Assembly: GCA_027457225.1 (NCBI GenBank) | Contig: DAIDTL010000019.1 | Span: 1-11,628, forward strand | From: Ferrovaceae bacterium | Lineage (GTDB): Bacteria; Pseudomonadota; Gammaproteobacteria; Burkholderiales; Ferrovaceae | Length of the DNA stretch: 11,628 nt | Direction of reading: 5' to 3' | Shown here: piece after piece, positions 1-7,486 of the stretch | Layout: every line of letters starts with the position of its first letter | Position numbering within the stretch: position 1 is the first letter of the stretch | Program-made: the position numbers and the translations under genes | The notes under the pieces: model-generated | Told to the model about the DNA's origin: nothing | Database searches by the model: none | What the model saw: only the letters and a program-made list of their open reading frames with translations

Positions 1-452
1 GCGCTGCCGTGCTCAACTTGCCTTCCAACGAAATCTATGCAGCCATGCAGACGGGTGCGCTGGATGCCGCCATGACCTCCAGTACCAGCCTCATCTCGTT
101 CCGGCTGGAAGAAGTAGCCAAACAGCTGACCACCGGACGCGAGTACGCCTACTGGTTCATGTTTGAGCCCCTGATGATTTCACGCATGGTGTACGAGCGC
201 CTCAGCCACGACGAACAAAACCTCATCATGACGCTCGGTGCCGAAATGGAAAAATTTGCCCTCGATGCGTGCAAGGTGGATGACAACGAAGTGGCCAAGG
301 TCTATGTCAAGGCGGGCGGCAAAGCTTATGACTTGACCCAGAACACCGTCAGGCGCTGGCAGGACATTGCGCGTCGTACGGCCTGGAAAGATTTTGCTGC
401 GCGCAATGAATCCTGTGCTGCCTTGATGAAAGCTGTGGAAAAGGCGCTGTGA
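1..452 (+). CDS. TRAP transporter substrate-binding protein, DctP family (C-terminal part)
   Basis: This is the C-terminal ~149 residues of a periplasmic solute-binding protein; the 5' part, with signal peptide and the first lobe, lies left of the window. The frame is already open at base 3. The segment LPSNEIYAAMQTGALDAAM matches the part of DctP proteins that closes the ligand cleft (compare PxxEVYxALQxGxVDG in the family). The tail is helical and charged, as in the long C-terminal helices of TRAP binding proteins. It ends in TGA at 450-452 and overlaps the next gene by 4 bases (GTGA). DctP delivers a carboxylate such as a C4-dicarboxylate or malonate to the membrane subunits. The substrate cannot be read from this fragment, because the carboxylate-binding arginine region is absent; malonate is inferred from the mdc operon downstream. 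Confidence 0.85.
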   Translation, partial: AAVLNLPSNEIYAAMQTGALDAAMTSSTSLISFRLEEVAKQLTTGREYAYWFMFEPLMISRMVYERLSHDEQNLIMTLGAEMEKFALDACKVDDNEVAKVYVKAGGKAYDLTQNTVRRWQDIARRTAWKDFAARNESCAALMKAVEKAL

Positions 453-1021
453 GTCACGGCGGGGATCTGCCCGGTGCGCCTTCCCCCGCACTGGGGCTGA
501 TGAATGACCCGCCGCGTCATGGATTGCTGGGCATTCTGGCCTTCACCCTGACAGGCATCAATCGTTTTGTGGTGGCGCTGTCCATGGTTGCCGTGATTCT
601 TGCCTGTCTCGTGCTGACCTCCGGGGTCATGATGCGTTACTTCTTCAACACACCCACCGATTGGCAGGATGAAATATCCATGTTCCTGCTGGTCGGTTCG
701 ATTTTCAGTTGCGGTGCTGCCGTCCAGGCCCAGCGGGGCCATATCGGGATCGAGGCAGTGGCCGGACTGCTTTCTCCACGCATTAACCGGTTGCGCGTCT
801 GGCTGTGCGGTGGCGTGTCGTTGCTGTTCTGCAGCTTCTTTTGCTGGAAATCGTGGACTTTGATGCACGGAGCCTGGGCCGAGGGGATGACCACATCGTC
901 TACGTGGGCGCCGCCGTTGTGGATTCCCTATGGATTGATGTCAGTGGGCATGACACTGCTCTCCTTGCAACTGTTGATCCAGGTTCTGGCTGGTCCGCCG
1001 CGTCTGCGGGACGTGCCATGA
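449..1021 (+). CDS. TRAP transporter small permease, DctQ family
   Basis: The 190-residue membrane protein has four hydrophobic segments, at about residues 38-62, 77-93, 114-136 and 156-182, the usual DctQ layout. The motif RGHIGIE (residues 96-102), following the second segment, is typical of DctQ proteins (R-x-H-I/V-x-V/I-D/E). Together with DctM it forms the inner-membrane part of a Na+-driven uptake system. The chosen start is the GTG at 449, which overlaps the dctP stop as GTGA and has purine-rich GGAAAAGG just upstream. An ATG at 500 is an alternative and would remove a 17-residue, Pro/Gly-rich, non-hydrophobic leader. The gene ends overlapping dctM by 4 bases (ATGA). Confidence 0.88.
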   Translation: MSHGGDLPGAPSPALGLMNDPPRHGLLGILAFTLTGINRFVVALSMVAVILACLVLTSGVMMRYFFNTPTDWQDEISMFLLVGSIFSCGAAVQAQRGHIGIEAVAGLLSPRINRLRVWLCGGVSLLFCSFFCWKSWTLMHGAWAEGMTTSSTWAPPLWIPYGLMSVGMTLLSLQLLIQVLAGPPRLRDVP

Positions 1022-2370
1022 GTCATGGAATGACGGGTGTGCTATATGGCCTGAGCACCTTGATGTTGATGTTTACAGGCATGCCCATCGCCTTCGCCCT
1101 GGGCACTATTGCCGTCGTGTTTATGTATTTCTTCATGCCGCTCTCGGCGCTCGACACCGTTACCCAGAATGTGTATGAAGAAATGTCCAGCATCACGCTG
1201 CTGTCCATTCCCCTGTTCATTCTGAAAGGCGCTGCGATTGGAAAATCCCGCGCTGGCGCGGACCTGTATGCGGCCATTCATGCCTGGCTGGGCAAGGTTC
1301 CGGGAGGGTTGGGAATTGCCAATGTTCTGGCCTGTGCGTTGTTTGCCGCCATGGCGGGTTCCAGTCCGGCCACCTGTTCTGCCATCGGAAGTGCCGGCAT
1401 TCCTGAAATGCGCGCGCGCGGATATTCCCCTGGATTCGCCGCAGGCATTATTGCGGCCGGGGGCACTCTGGGTATTTTGCTGCCCCCCTCGATAACGATG
1501 ATCCTGTTTTCCGTCGCCGCCGAAGTATCACTGGGCCGTCTGTTTTTGGCGGCGTTGGGGCCGGGGTTGTTGCTGGTGAGTCTGTTTTCGCTTTATGCGG
1601 TCTGGAATTTCAAGCGCGAATATCGTTCGGCTCTTCATGTGTATCAATCGGGAGGGATCCGCTCGGCCTACCTGGATGAAAACGACCTGAACTGGCGTGA
1701 AAAAACGGCCATGCTGCCGCGGGTTCTGCCCTTCGTAACCCTGCTGATCGGTGTCATGATCGCGCTCTATGGGGGCTTTGCCACGCCCTCCGAAACAGCG
1801 GGTCTGGGTGGGCTGCTGGCCCTCGTATTGATTGCGATCATCTACGGAGTGTGGCGTCCGCGCCAGTTGTCTCCAATCATCGCTTCCACTCTCAAGGAAT
1901 CCACCATGCTGATGTTCATCATTGGCATGTCGCTGTTGTACTCCTATGTGATGAGCTATCTGCAGATCAGCCAGGACGCGGCTGAATGGATTGTCTCGCT
2001 GTCCCTTTCCAAATGGTTGTTGCTTGCTGCCATCCTGGTTTTTGTGGTGGTGCTGGGGTTTTTTCTGCCACCGGTGTCCATCATCCTGATGACTGCGCCA
2101 ATTATTTTGCCACCGCTCAAAGCAGCCGGATTCGACTTGATCTGGTTTGGCGTGTTGATGACCATCGTCATGGAAATGGGGCTTATCCACCCACCCGTGG
2201 GGCTCAACATTTTCGTGATCCGCAACGTGGCGCCGGACATTCCACTCAATGCGGTGGTCTGGGGCGTGGTGCCCTTTGTGCTGCTGATGATTCTTGCGGT
2301 GCTATTGCTGTCCCTGTTTCCCGGCATTGTCACGACCTTTCCGGATTGGGCGTTGGGTCCAAAAATCTGA
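1018..2370 (+). CDS. TRAP transporter large permease, DctM family
   Basis: The 450-residue, strongly hydrophobic protein is the transport-conducting subunit of the TRAP system, normally 11-12 membrane spans and about 425-450 residues. Family signatures are visible: the N-terminal LMLMFTGMPIAFALG, the AMAGSSPATCSAIGS region (about residues 111-125), and AAGGTLGILLPPS (about 146-158), which is the DctM G-x-L-G-I-L-x-P-P-S motif. A related PP-containing segment, GLIHPPVGLN, lies near the C-terminus in the second repeat. The start is the ATG at 1018, overlapping the dctQ stop; an in-frame ATG four codons later is also possible. The stop lies six bases before mdcA, which suggests cotranscription with the malonate genes and hence malonate uptake. 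A malonate TRAP system (MatPQM) is known from Sinorhizobium meliloti. Confidence 0.93.
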   Translation: MSHGMTGVLYGLSTLMLMFTGMPIAFALGTIAVVFMYFFMPLSALDTVTQNVYEEMSSITLLSIPLFILKGAAIGKSRAGADLYAAIHAWLGKVPGGLGIANVLACALFAAMAGSSPATCSAIGSAGIPEMRARGYSPGFAAGIIAAGGTLGILLPPSITMILFSVAAEVSLGRLFLAALGPGLLLVSLFSLYAVWNFKREYRSALHVYQSGGIRSAYLDENDLNWREKTAMLPRVLPFVTLLIGVMIALYGGFATPSETAGLGGLLALVLIAIIYGVWRPRQLSPIIASTLKESTMLMFIIGMSLLYSYVMSYLQISQDAAEWIVSLSLSKWLLLAAILVFVVVLGFFLPPVSIILMTAPIILPPLKAAGFDLIWFGVLMTIVMEMGLIHPPVGLNIFVIRNVAPDIPLNAVVWGVVPFVLLMILAVLLLSLFPGIVTTFPDWALGPKI

Positions 2371-2376
2371 GCATCC

Positions 2377-4035
2377 ATGAACGCGCTACAACCTATTCGA
2401 ACCTGGAATCACGAGGCCCTGCGGCGTCAGGCACGGCTTGAACGCAGCACACCCTTTTCTCGCGGCAAGGCCGTGGCGGCCCGGGACATGGTGTCCCTGC
2501 TGGAAGCCTTGCTGGAGCCTGGCGATCGCGTCTGTCTGGAAGGCAACAATCAGAAACAGGCGGATTTTCTGGCAGAGTCACTGGCGGCTTGTTCACCTCA
2601 GCGCGTCCATGATTTACATCTGGTGCAGTCGGTGTTGGCCCTACCGGCACACATTGAACTCTTTGAAAAAGGCATTGCCCGGCGCCTCGATTTTTCCTTT
2701 GCAGGACCCCAGGCGCATCGTCTGGCGCGACTCGTACAATCGCGCAGCATAGAGATCGGCGCCATTCACACCTATCTGGAATTGTTCGGACGCTATTTCA
2801 TTGATCTGACGCCACAGGTTTGCCTGATCGCAGCACAAGCGGCAGATGCCGAGGGCAACCTGTATCTCGGCCCCAATACCGAAGATACACCGGTCATTGT
2901 TGAAGCCACGGCGTTTAAAAGCGGCATCGTGATTGCGCAAGTCAACGAGCAACTGGAACGGTTGCCCCGTGTGGACATTCCGGCAAGCTGGGTGGATTTT
3001 TTTGTGGTGGCCCCCACCCCCAATCACATCGAACCATTATTCACACGCGATCCGCGCCACATTACTGAAATCCAGGTATTGATGGCCATGATGGCCATCA
3101 AGGGCATCTACGCCGAATACGGGGTGGAGCGCCTGAATCACGGGATCGGTTTTGATACTGCGGCCATCGAACTGCTGCTGCCCACCTACGGCGAGAGCCT
3201 GGGCCTTAAAGGCAAGATCGCCCGTTATTGGGCCCTCAATCCGCATCCCACCCTGATTCCGGCCATCGAAGCGGGCTTCGTGGAACGCGTGCATTCCTTT
3301 GGTTCGGAAGTGGGTATGGAGGCCTATGTTGCAGCTCGACCCGATATATTTTTTCCCGGCGCCGATGGCAGCCTCAGGTCTAATCGCGCGTTTTGCCAAA
3401 CCGCCGGCCTGTATGCCTGTGACCTGTTCATCGGTTCAACCCTGCAGATTGACCTGGAGGGTAATAGTTCGACGGCCACTCTGGGACGCATTACCGGTTT
3501 TGGCGGCGCACCCAACATGGGTTCAGACGCCCGCGGACGGCGTCATGCCAGTGCAGCCTGGCTCAAGGCCGGGCAGGAAAAGAATGGGGGGCAGACCCCG
3601 GCGCGCGGCCAGAAGCTCGTGGTGCAGACTGTGGAGACCTGGCGTGAGCCCGGCCATCCCGCCTTCGTGGAGCGCCTGGATGCGTGGCAGCTTAAACAGG
3701 ACATGGGGATGGCCTTGCCACCCATCATGATCTACGGTGATGACGTCAGTCACATCGTGACCGAGGAGGGCATGGCCAATCTGTTGTTGTGCCGTTCGCC
3801 CGAAGAGCGCGAACAAGCCATTCGCGGCGTGGCAGGTTACACTCCGGTGGGCATGGCCCGCGATCACGCCTTGGTGGAAAATCTGCGGGACCGCGGAATC
3901 ATCCGTCGACCCGCCGACATGGGCATTGATGTGCGTGACGCCACGCGTGATCTTCTGGCGGCCCGCTCCATCAAGGATCTGGTGCGTGCCTCCGGGGGGC
4001 TGTACCAACCGCCCAAACAATTCCGCAACTGGTAA
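2377..4035 (+). CDS. mdcA: Malonate decarboxylase alpha subunit (acetyl-S-ACP:malonate ACP transferase)
   Basis: The 552-residue protein has the size of MdcA (about 550). MdcA exchanges the acetyl group on the carrier protein MdcC for malonyl, releasing acetate and forming malonyl-S-MdcC for decarboxylation in the cytoplasm. Recognisable family segments include GNNQKQADFLAE (residues 56-67), the Gly-rich GFGGAPNMGSDARGRRH (374-390), IMIYGDDVSHIVTEEGMANLL (450-470, quoted in part) and the C-terminal SGGLYQPPKQFRNW. The start ATG at 2377 lies six bases after the dctM stop and gives an N-terminus beginning at the family's usual position (W-x-x-x-R). No strong Shine-Dalgarno is seen, so ribosomes may reinitiate from dctM. 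The gene contains a 23-base palindrome at 3079-3101 (see findings). No frameshift or missing segment is apparent. Confidence 0.97.
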   Translation: MNALQPIRTWNHEALRRQARLERSTPFSRGKAVAARDMVSLLEALLEPGDRVCLEGNNQKQADFLAESLAACSPQRVHDLHLVQSVLALPAHIELFEKGIARRLDFSFAGPQAHRLARLVQSRSIEIGAIHTYLELFGRYFIDLTPQVCLIAAQAADAEGNLYLGPNTEDTPVIVEATAFKSGIVIAQVNEQLERLPRVDIPASWVDFFVVAPTPNHIEPLFTRDPRHITEIQVLMAMMAIKGIYAEYGVERLNHGIGFDTAAIELLLPTYGESLGLKGKIARYWALNPHPTLIPAIEAGFVERVHSFGSEVGMEAYVAARPDIFFPGADGSLRSNRAFCQTAGLYACDLFIGSTLQIDLEGNSSTATLGRITGFGGAPNMGSDARGRRHASAAWLKAGQEKNGGQTPARGQKLVVQTVETWREPGHPAFVERLDAWQLKQDMGMALPPIMIYGDDVSHIVTEEGMANLLLCRSPEEREQAIRGVAGYTPVGMARDHALVENLRDRGIIRRPADMGIDVRDATRDLLAARSIKDLVRASGGLYQPPKQFRNW

Positions 4036-4061
4036 TTCAATTCCAATTTTTGGTGATTCCT

Positions 4062-4373
4062 ATGGAAACCTTGCATCTCGACCTTCCCGCGATTCAGGAC
4101 GCCTCGCTCAATCCCCGTGCCGCCCTGTATGGTGTGGTGTCCTCGGGCAATCTGGAAGTGCTGGTGGAACGCGGTCATGATGCAACACGTTGCGTGTTCG
4201 AGGTCCAAACGGCAGCGCACGGTTTTGTTGAAGTCTGGAAAGCCGTTTTGACAGATTTCGCCGCACGCCATCCGGTGGGCGGATTGTCTTTTGCCATTCA
4301 TGATGCAGGAGCGACGCCGGCTGTGGTGAGCTTGCGCCTGGATCAGGCCTTTCAGTCACTGCGAGGTGCCTGA
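4062..4373 (+). CDS. mdcC: Malonate decarboxylase acyl carrier protein (delta subunit)
   Basis: This small 103-residue carrier protein (family about 99) holds the acetyl or malonyl group as a thioester on a 2'-(5''-phosphoribosyl)-3'-dephospho-CoA arm. The attachment site is VVSSGNLEVL; Ser28 aligns with Ser25 of the Klebsiella protein (VVGSGDMEVL), with Ser in place of Gly just before it. The C-terminal IHDAGATPAVVSLRLDQAF corresponds to the family's IHDFGATPGVxxLRxEQxF. The start is taken at ATG 4062 because METLHLDLP matches the usual MdcC N-terminus; the TTG at 4050, four codons upstream, is less likely. A 26-base gap separates it from mdcA, and its stop overlaps mdcD (TGATG). Confidence 0.95.
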   Translation: METLHLDLPAIQDASLNPRAALYGVVSSGNLEVLVERGHDATRCVFEVQTAAHGFVEVWKAVLTDFAARHPVGGLSFAIHDAGATPAVVSLRLDQAFQSLRGA

Positions 4374-5284
4374 TGCGCGGCCTGGCACAAAGCTATCGTG
4401 AAGCCCTGGCGCGCTTGCGCGTACAGGCCTTGCTTGATCCGGATTCCTTCAGCGAATGGGTCGATCCCGCACAACGGGTTACCAGTCCGCATCTTGCCGC
4501 ACTCGAAGCCCCAGTCAGTTTTGACGACGGGGTGATCGTCGGGCAGGGGCTGTTATATGCGCACCCAGTCATCCTGATTGCCCAGGAAGGCCAGTTCAAT
4601 GGGGGCGCCGTGGGTGAGGTACACGGCGCTAAAATTCGCGGTGCCCTGTTGCGTGCTGTTCGAGACAAGCCCAGCGCCGTACTGTTGTGCATTGATTCGG
4701 GTGGTGTGCGCCTGCACGAAGCCAATGCCGGCCTGATCGCCATTTCAGAAATCATGCGTGCCTTGTTTGCCGTGCAGGAAGCCGGCATTCCGGTGATTGC
4801 ATTGATCGGTGGCACCTGCGGCGCTTTTGGTGGCATGGGCATTGTTGCGCGTTTGTGCGATGTCATAATCATCTCCGAAGAAGGGCGGATTGGCCTATCG
4901 GGCCCAGAGGTGATCGAAACGGTCAAGGGTGTGGAGGAGTTTGATTCACGCGACCGGGCACTCGTGTGGCGCATCACCGGCGGCAAAATCCGCCGCACCC
5001 TGGGCGAGGCAACGCTGCTGGTGGACGACGATATCGCGGCATTTAGCGCGGCAGCAGGGGAAGAGGTTGGGGCCAGGCCTCGTTTTTTTAAAAAGCGACG
5101 CCTGACTCCAGCAATCTCTTTGCAAACGCTCCAGGCTGCCCAGCAACAGCTCAGCGCACGAGCGGAGCTCGATGCGGAGATTCGCGATGGTCAGGTGCTA
5201 TGGAGTCGCATGGGTCTGGGTGACCAGGTATCCCTGATGTCACCGGAACAGTTCAACCGGCGTCTGGAGGCGCTGGAATCATGA
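4373..5284 (+). CDS. mdcD: Malonate decarboxylase beta subunit (biotin-independent)
   Basis: The 303-residue protein belongs to the acyl-CoA carboxyltransferase/crotonase-like superfamily. With MdcE it forms the MdcD-MdcE complex that decarboxylates malonyl-S-MdcC to acetyl-S-MdcC and CO2. Visible segments are GGAVGEVHGAKIRGAL (77-92), the oxyanion-type CIDSGGVRLHEANAG (106-120), the Gly-rich IGGTCGAFGGMGI (145-157) and GLSGPEVIE (174-182). These correspond to carboxyltransferase motifs that bind the acyl thioester. The length matches the family (about 285-305). The start ATG overlaps the mdcC stop as TGATG, and the end overlaps mdcE as ATGA, fitting coupled 1:1 synthesis of complex subunits. 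No membrane Na+-pump subunit (MadB type) is present, so this is the soluble enzyme form. Confidence 0.96.
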   Translation: MRGLAQSYREALARLRVQALLDPDSFSEWVDPAQRVTSPHLAALEAPVSFDDGVIVGQGLLYAHPVILIAQEGQFNGGAVGEVHGAKIRGALLRAVRDKPSAVLLCIDSGGVRLHEANAGLIAISEIMRALFAVQEAGIPVIALIGGTCGAFGGMGIVARLCDVIIISEEGRIGLSGPEVIETVKGVEEFDSRDRALVWRITGGKIRRTLGEATLLVDDDIAAFSAAAGEEVGARPRFFKKRRLTPAISLQTLQAAQQQLSARAELDAEIRDGQVLWSRMGLGDQVSLMSPEQFNRRLEALES

Positions 5285-5997
5285 GGCCCGGCAAGCAGAC
5301 TTTATTGAACCGTTTGTTTCCTGAGGGCCATGCCATTACCCAGGAAGGGCTGGTATTGCGCGGGTGGGGCGGGACGAAGCAGGGTCGGGTTCACGTCATC
5401 GGGACAACAGACCATGCGGCGATCGATACGCGCATTGCCCTCGCGTTGTCCGATGCGGTTTTGAAGGCGATTGCCGCGGATGGCTCGGATCCGCGTCCGA
5501 TTGTATTTATTGCCGATACCCAGGGACAGGCGCTGTCGCGCCGCGAGGAATTGTTGGGATTGCATGGCTATTTTGCCCATCTTGCGCGTTGCGTGAATCT
5601 GGCCCGCCAACAGGGTCATCGACTGGTGACGCTTATTGATGGCGAAGCCGTATCGGGGGGCTTTCTGGCCTTTGGCTTGCTCGCGGATTGCATCGTGGCG
5701 CTGCCCGGTGCAGAAGTGCGCGTCATGGATCTGCGTGCCATGGCGCGCATTACCCGGATTCCCTTTGAACGGCTCACAGAACTCGCCCAGACCTCTCCGG
5801 TGTTTGCCCCCGGAGCCGAAAACTACTGGCGCATGGGAGGCATTCAAGCGCTCTGGACTGAAACAGAAGATTGGTCGGAGCAGCTGCTCGCATTGTTGCA
5901 AGGGAATCCTGAAGATGAGCGGGCGCGCCTGGGGGCAGAACGTGGGGGCCGCATGCTCGCAGACCTCGTGGCCCAACAGGTGTTTCATGCGCACTGA
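5281..5997 (+). CDS. mdcE: Malonate decarboxylase gamma subunit
   Basis: The 238-residue partner of MdcD is also of the carboxyltransferase/crotonase-like fold. Family features are FIADTQGQALSRREELLGLHGYFAHLA (quoted in halves: FIADTQGQALSRREE, then LLGLHGYFAHLA), the Gly-rich LIDGEAVSGGFLAFGLLAD and the segment VRVMDLRAMARITRI. The C-terminal part, with FAPGAENYWRMGGI, also follows the family. It acts with MdcD in decarboxylation of malonyl-S-MdcC. The start overlaps mdcD by 4 bases (ATGA) and the end overlaps the mdcGB fusion gene by 11 bases. Length is normal for MdcE from beta/gamma-proteobacteria (about 235-270). Confidence 0.95.
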   Translation: MRPGKQTLLNRLFPEGHAITQEGLVLRGWGGTKQGRVHVIGTTDHAAIDTRIALALSDAVLKAIAADGSDPRPIVFIADTQGQALSRREELLGLHGYFAHLARCVNLARQQGHRLVTLIDGEAVSGGFLAFGLLADCIVALPGAEVRVMDLRAMARITRIPFERLTELAQTSPVFAPGAENYWRMGGIQALWTETEDWSEQLLALLQGNPEDERARLGAERGGRMLADLVAQQVFHAH

Positions 5998-7462
5998 CGG
6001 TCTGGCGCCGCGACGTCACCACTGGGTTTGGTTGAAACCGGATGTGGTGCTGAAAGGCACAGGCATCAGCGCGCCGGATCGCTTATTTCTACGGGATTGG
6101 ATCACCAGCGGGCGTCCGCTGGTGGTAGCGCGCAGTCCTTCTCATCACGAGATCCGTCTGGGCGTGACCCGGCCCGTGATGGGCCCGCGTCAGCGGGTGG
6201 GTGTGACGGTCGCTCCGGAGAGTGTTCTGCGTGTCATGCCACCACTTTCACTGGAGGCAGTACAGGCGCACGCACCGCAGAGTTGGCAGCCCACGTTGCA
6301 GCACCTGCGCGCTATTGGCGCGCGCTATGCCACCGACATCCGTGTCTACGGGTCGCTTGCCCTGCAATATTTTGCGCCGGAGCCTTGCCTCAATCCGGAC
6401 AGCGATCTTGACGTGCTTTTGGAAATCGGGCACGAAGCGGCCATTGACCCCTTGCTGACCGAACTTGAAGCACTCCAGACGCGCTATCCCACGCCACGCA
6501 TTGATGGCGAAATGCGCATGGGGGAGTGGGCGGTGGCTTGGCGTGAACTGGGTGAGGTACGGCGACATCCGGGCTGGCTCATCGCCAAGTCGGATCGGGC
6601 GGTGGCACTGAAGCGGGAAGTTGTGCTGCCCCCAACTTCCCTTTCCATCGCTGTTGCGGCGGTGCGCGCCCTACATCAGGAATTGGTGCTTTATCCCAAA
6701 CCGGGGCTGGTGAGCCCCTTGGATAATGGCGCTCACACGGACATGACACCTGCCACTTTTTTCAAAAGCCTGTTTGCCTTGCGCCGATATTTTGTGCACA
6801 TCGCCAGGGCAGGTGCGGCGCAGTCCTCCTTTGCCACACTCCAGGCGCTCGGGATGGCTGCTGAGGCGCGGATGCTGCGTGCCACCGGAGGGGTTAACAC
6901 CCATCGTGGCGCGATTTTCAATCTGGGCTTGATTGCTGCTGCAGGAGGCGCTTGCCCCGGCGCGAGTGCCGAGGGCCTATGTCACGCCGTAGGTGCACGC
7001 TGGGGAAATGCGATTCTACAAGTCGCCGCTACGATGCCGAGGGAAGCCAGTCACGGGCGCTGGGCCGCACAGCAGTATGGTATTCGCGGTGCGCGTTGGC
7101 AGGCCGCGCAAGGTTTCCCTGCCTTGGTAGGGCAAGGGTTGCCGGCCTATCGTCAAGCGCTTCGGGACACAGGGATGCCAAGCCGTGCCGCGCTCGCCGC
7201 ATTCTTTGCGATCATGGCTAAGCTCGACGATTCCAATCTGGTCTGGCGTGGGGGACTTGCGGGATTACAGTTTGCACAGGCACAAGCGTCGGCCTTCCTC
7301 GCGCGCGGCGGGGTCTTGCAGGAAGACTGGGAAATCCAGGCGTTGGTTATTCATCAACAGATGGTAGCCAGACGCCTCAGCCCCGGAGGGAGCGCTGATC
7401 TTTTAGCGGCTTTGCTGCTGTTGATCGGGTTGGAAACAGAGGCTGGAAAATATGAGGTCTGA
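5987..7462 (+). CDS. mdcGB: MdcG-MdcB fusion: holo-ACP synthase plus triphosphoribosyl-dephospho-CoA synthase
   Basis: One continuous 491-residue frame carries two enzymes that are normally separate. Residues ~1-213 are MdcG, the phosphoribosyl-dephospho-CoA transferase that modifies the MdcC serine. It begins RRHHWVWL and has the nucleotidyltransferase motif GS (122-123) followed by DSDLDVLL, with D140 and D142 as the likely metal-binding pair. Residues ~216-491 are MdcB (CitG family), which makes 2'-(5''-triphosphoribosyl)-3'-dephospho-CoA from ATP and dephospho-CoA. Its conserved blocks are all present: YPKPGLVSPLDNGAHTDM, TGGVNTHRGAIFNLGL, HGRWAAQQYGIRGARWQA, DSNLVWRGG and LSPGGSADLLA. 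The linker is only a few residues (about VVLPPTS). The start ATG 5987 has AGGTG upstream and overlaps mdcE; the open frame extends further 5' but would then lie inside mdcE. The last codons and stop fall in a REP-like dyad. CitX-CitG fusions (CitXG) are known for citrate lyase. Confidence 0.93.
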   Translation: MRTDGLAPRRHHWVWLKPDVVLKGTGISAPDRLFLRDWITSGRPLVVARSPSHHEIRLGVTRPVMGPRQRVGVTVAPESVLRVMPPLSLEAVQAHAPQSWQPTLQHLRAIGARYATDIRVYGSLALQYFAPEPCLNPDSDLDVLLEIGHEAAIDPLLTELEALQTRYPTPRIDGEMRMGEWAVAWRELGEVRRHPGWLIAKSDRAVALKREVVLPPTSLSIAVAAVRALHQELVLYPKPGLVSPLDNGAHTDMTPATFFKSLFALRRYFVHIARAGAAQSSFATLQALGMAAEARMLRATGGVNTHRGAIFNLGLIAAAGGACPGASAEGLCHAVGARWGNAILQVAATMPREASHGRWAAQQYGIRGARWQAAQGFPALVGQGLPAYRQALRDTGMPSRAALAAFFAIMAKLDDSNLVWRGGLAGLQFAQAQASAFLARGGVLQEDWEIQALVIHQQMVARRLSPGGSADLLAALLLLIGLETEAGKYEV

Positions 7463-7477
7463 CCCCTTTTCATTTTC
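7446..7477. repeat. REP/RAYT-like dyad at the mdcGB-mdcH junction
   Basis: The core GGTC-T-GACC (7456-7464) is a perfect dyad around one base, flanked by outer arms GAAAAT (7446-7451) and ATTTTC (7472-7477), which are also exact inverse complements. The pattern GGTCTGACCCCTTTTC resembles short repeats (with GGGGTCAGAC on the other strand) that I recall being scattered in proteobacterial genomes, often near RAYT transposase genes; this is from memory and only one copy is in the window. It contains the mdcGB stop codon (7460-7462), supplies that protein's final residues (about GKYEV), and fills most of the 24-base gap before mdcH. In RNA it could form a hairpin between the two genes. Confidence 0.4.
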
Positions 7478-7486
7478 AAGCTTTTC

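Noticed and set aside
1528..2190. A 220-codon minus-strand open frame opposite dctM
   Set aside because: The His/Gln-rich peptide is the usual antisense shadow of hydrophobic membrane-protein codons, with no motifs and no ribosome binding site.
4036..4061. Terminator or attenuator between mdcA and mdcC
   Set aside because: The 26-base gap is AT-rich with a short T-run but has no stem-forming sequence before it.
5636..5986. N-terminal extension of the mdcGB frame inside mdcE
   Set aside because: The frame is open upstream, but that part overlaps mdcE and has no MdcG similarity; RRHHWVWL just after ATG 5987 is the usual MdcG N-terminus.
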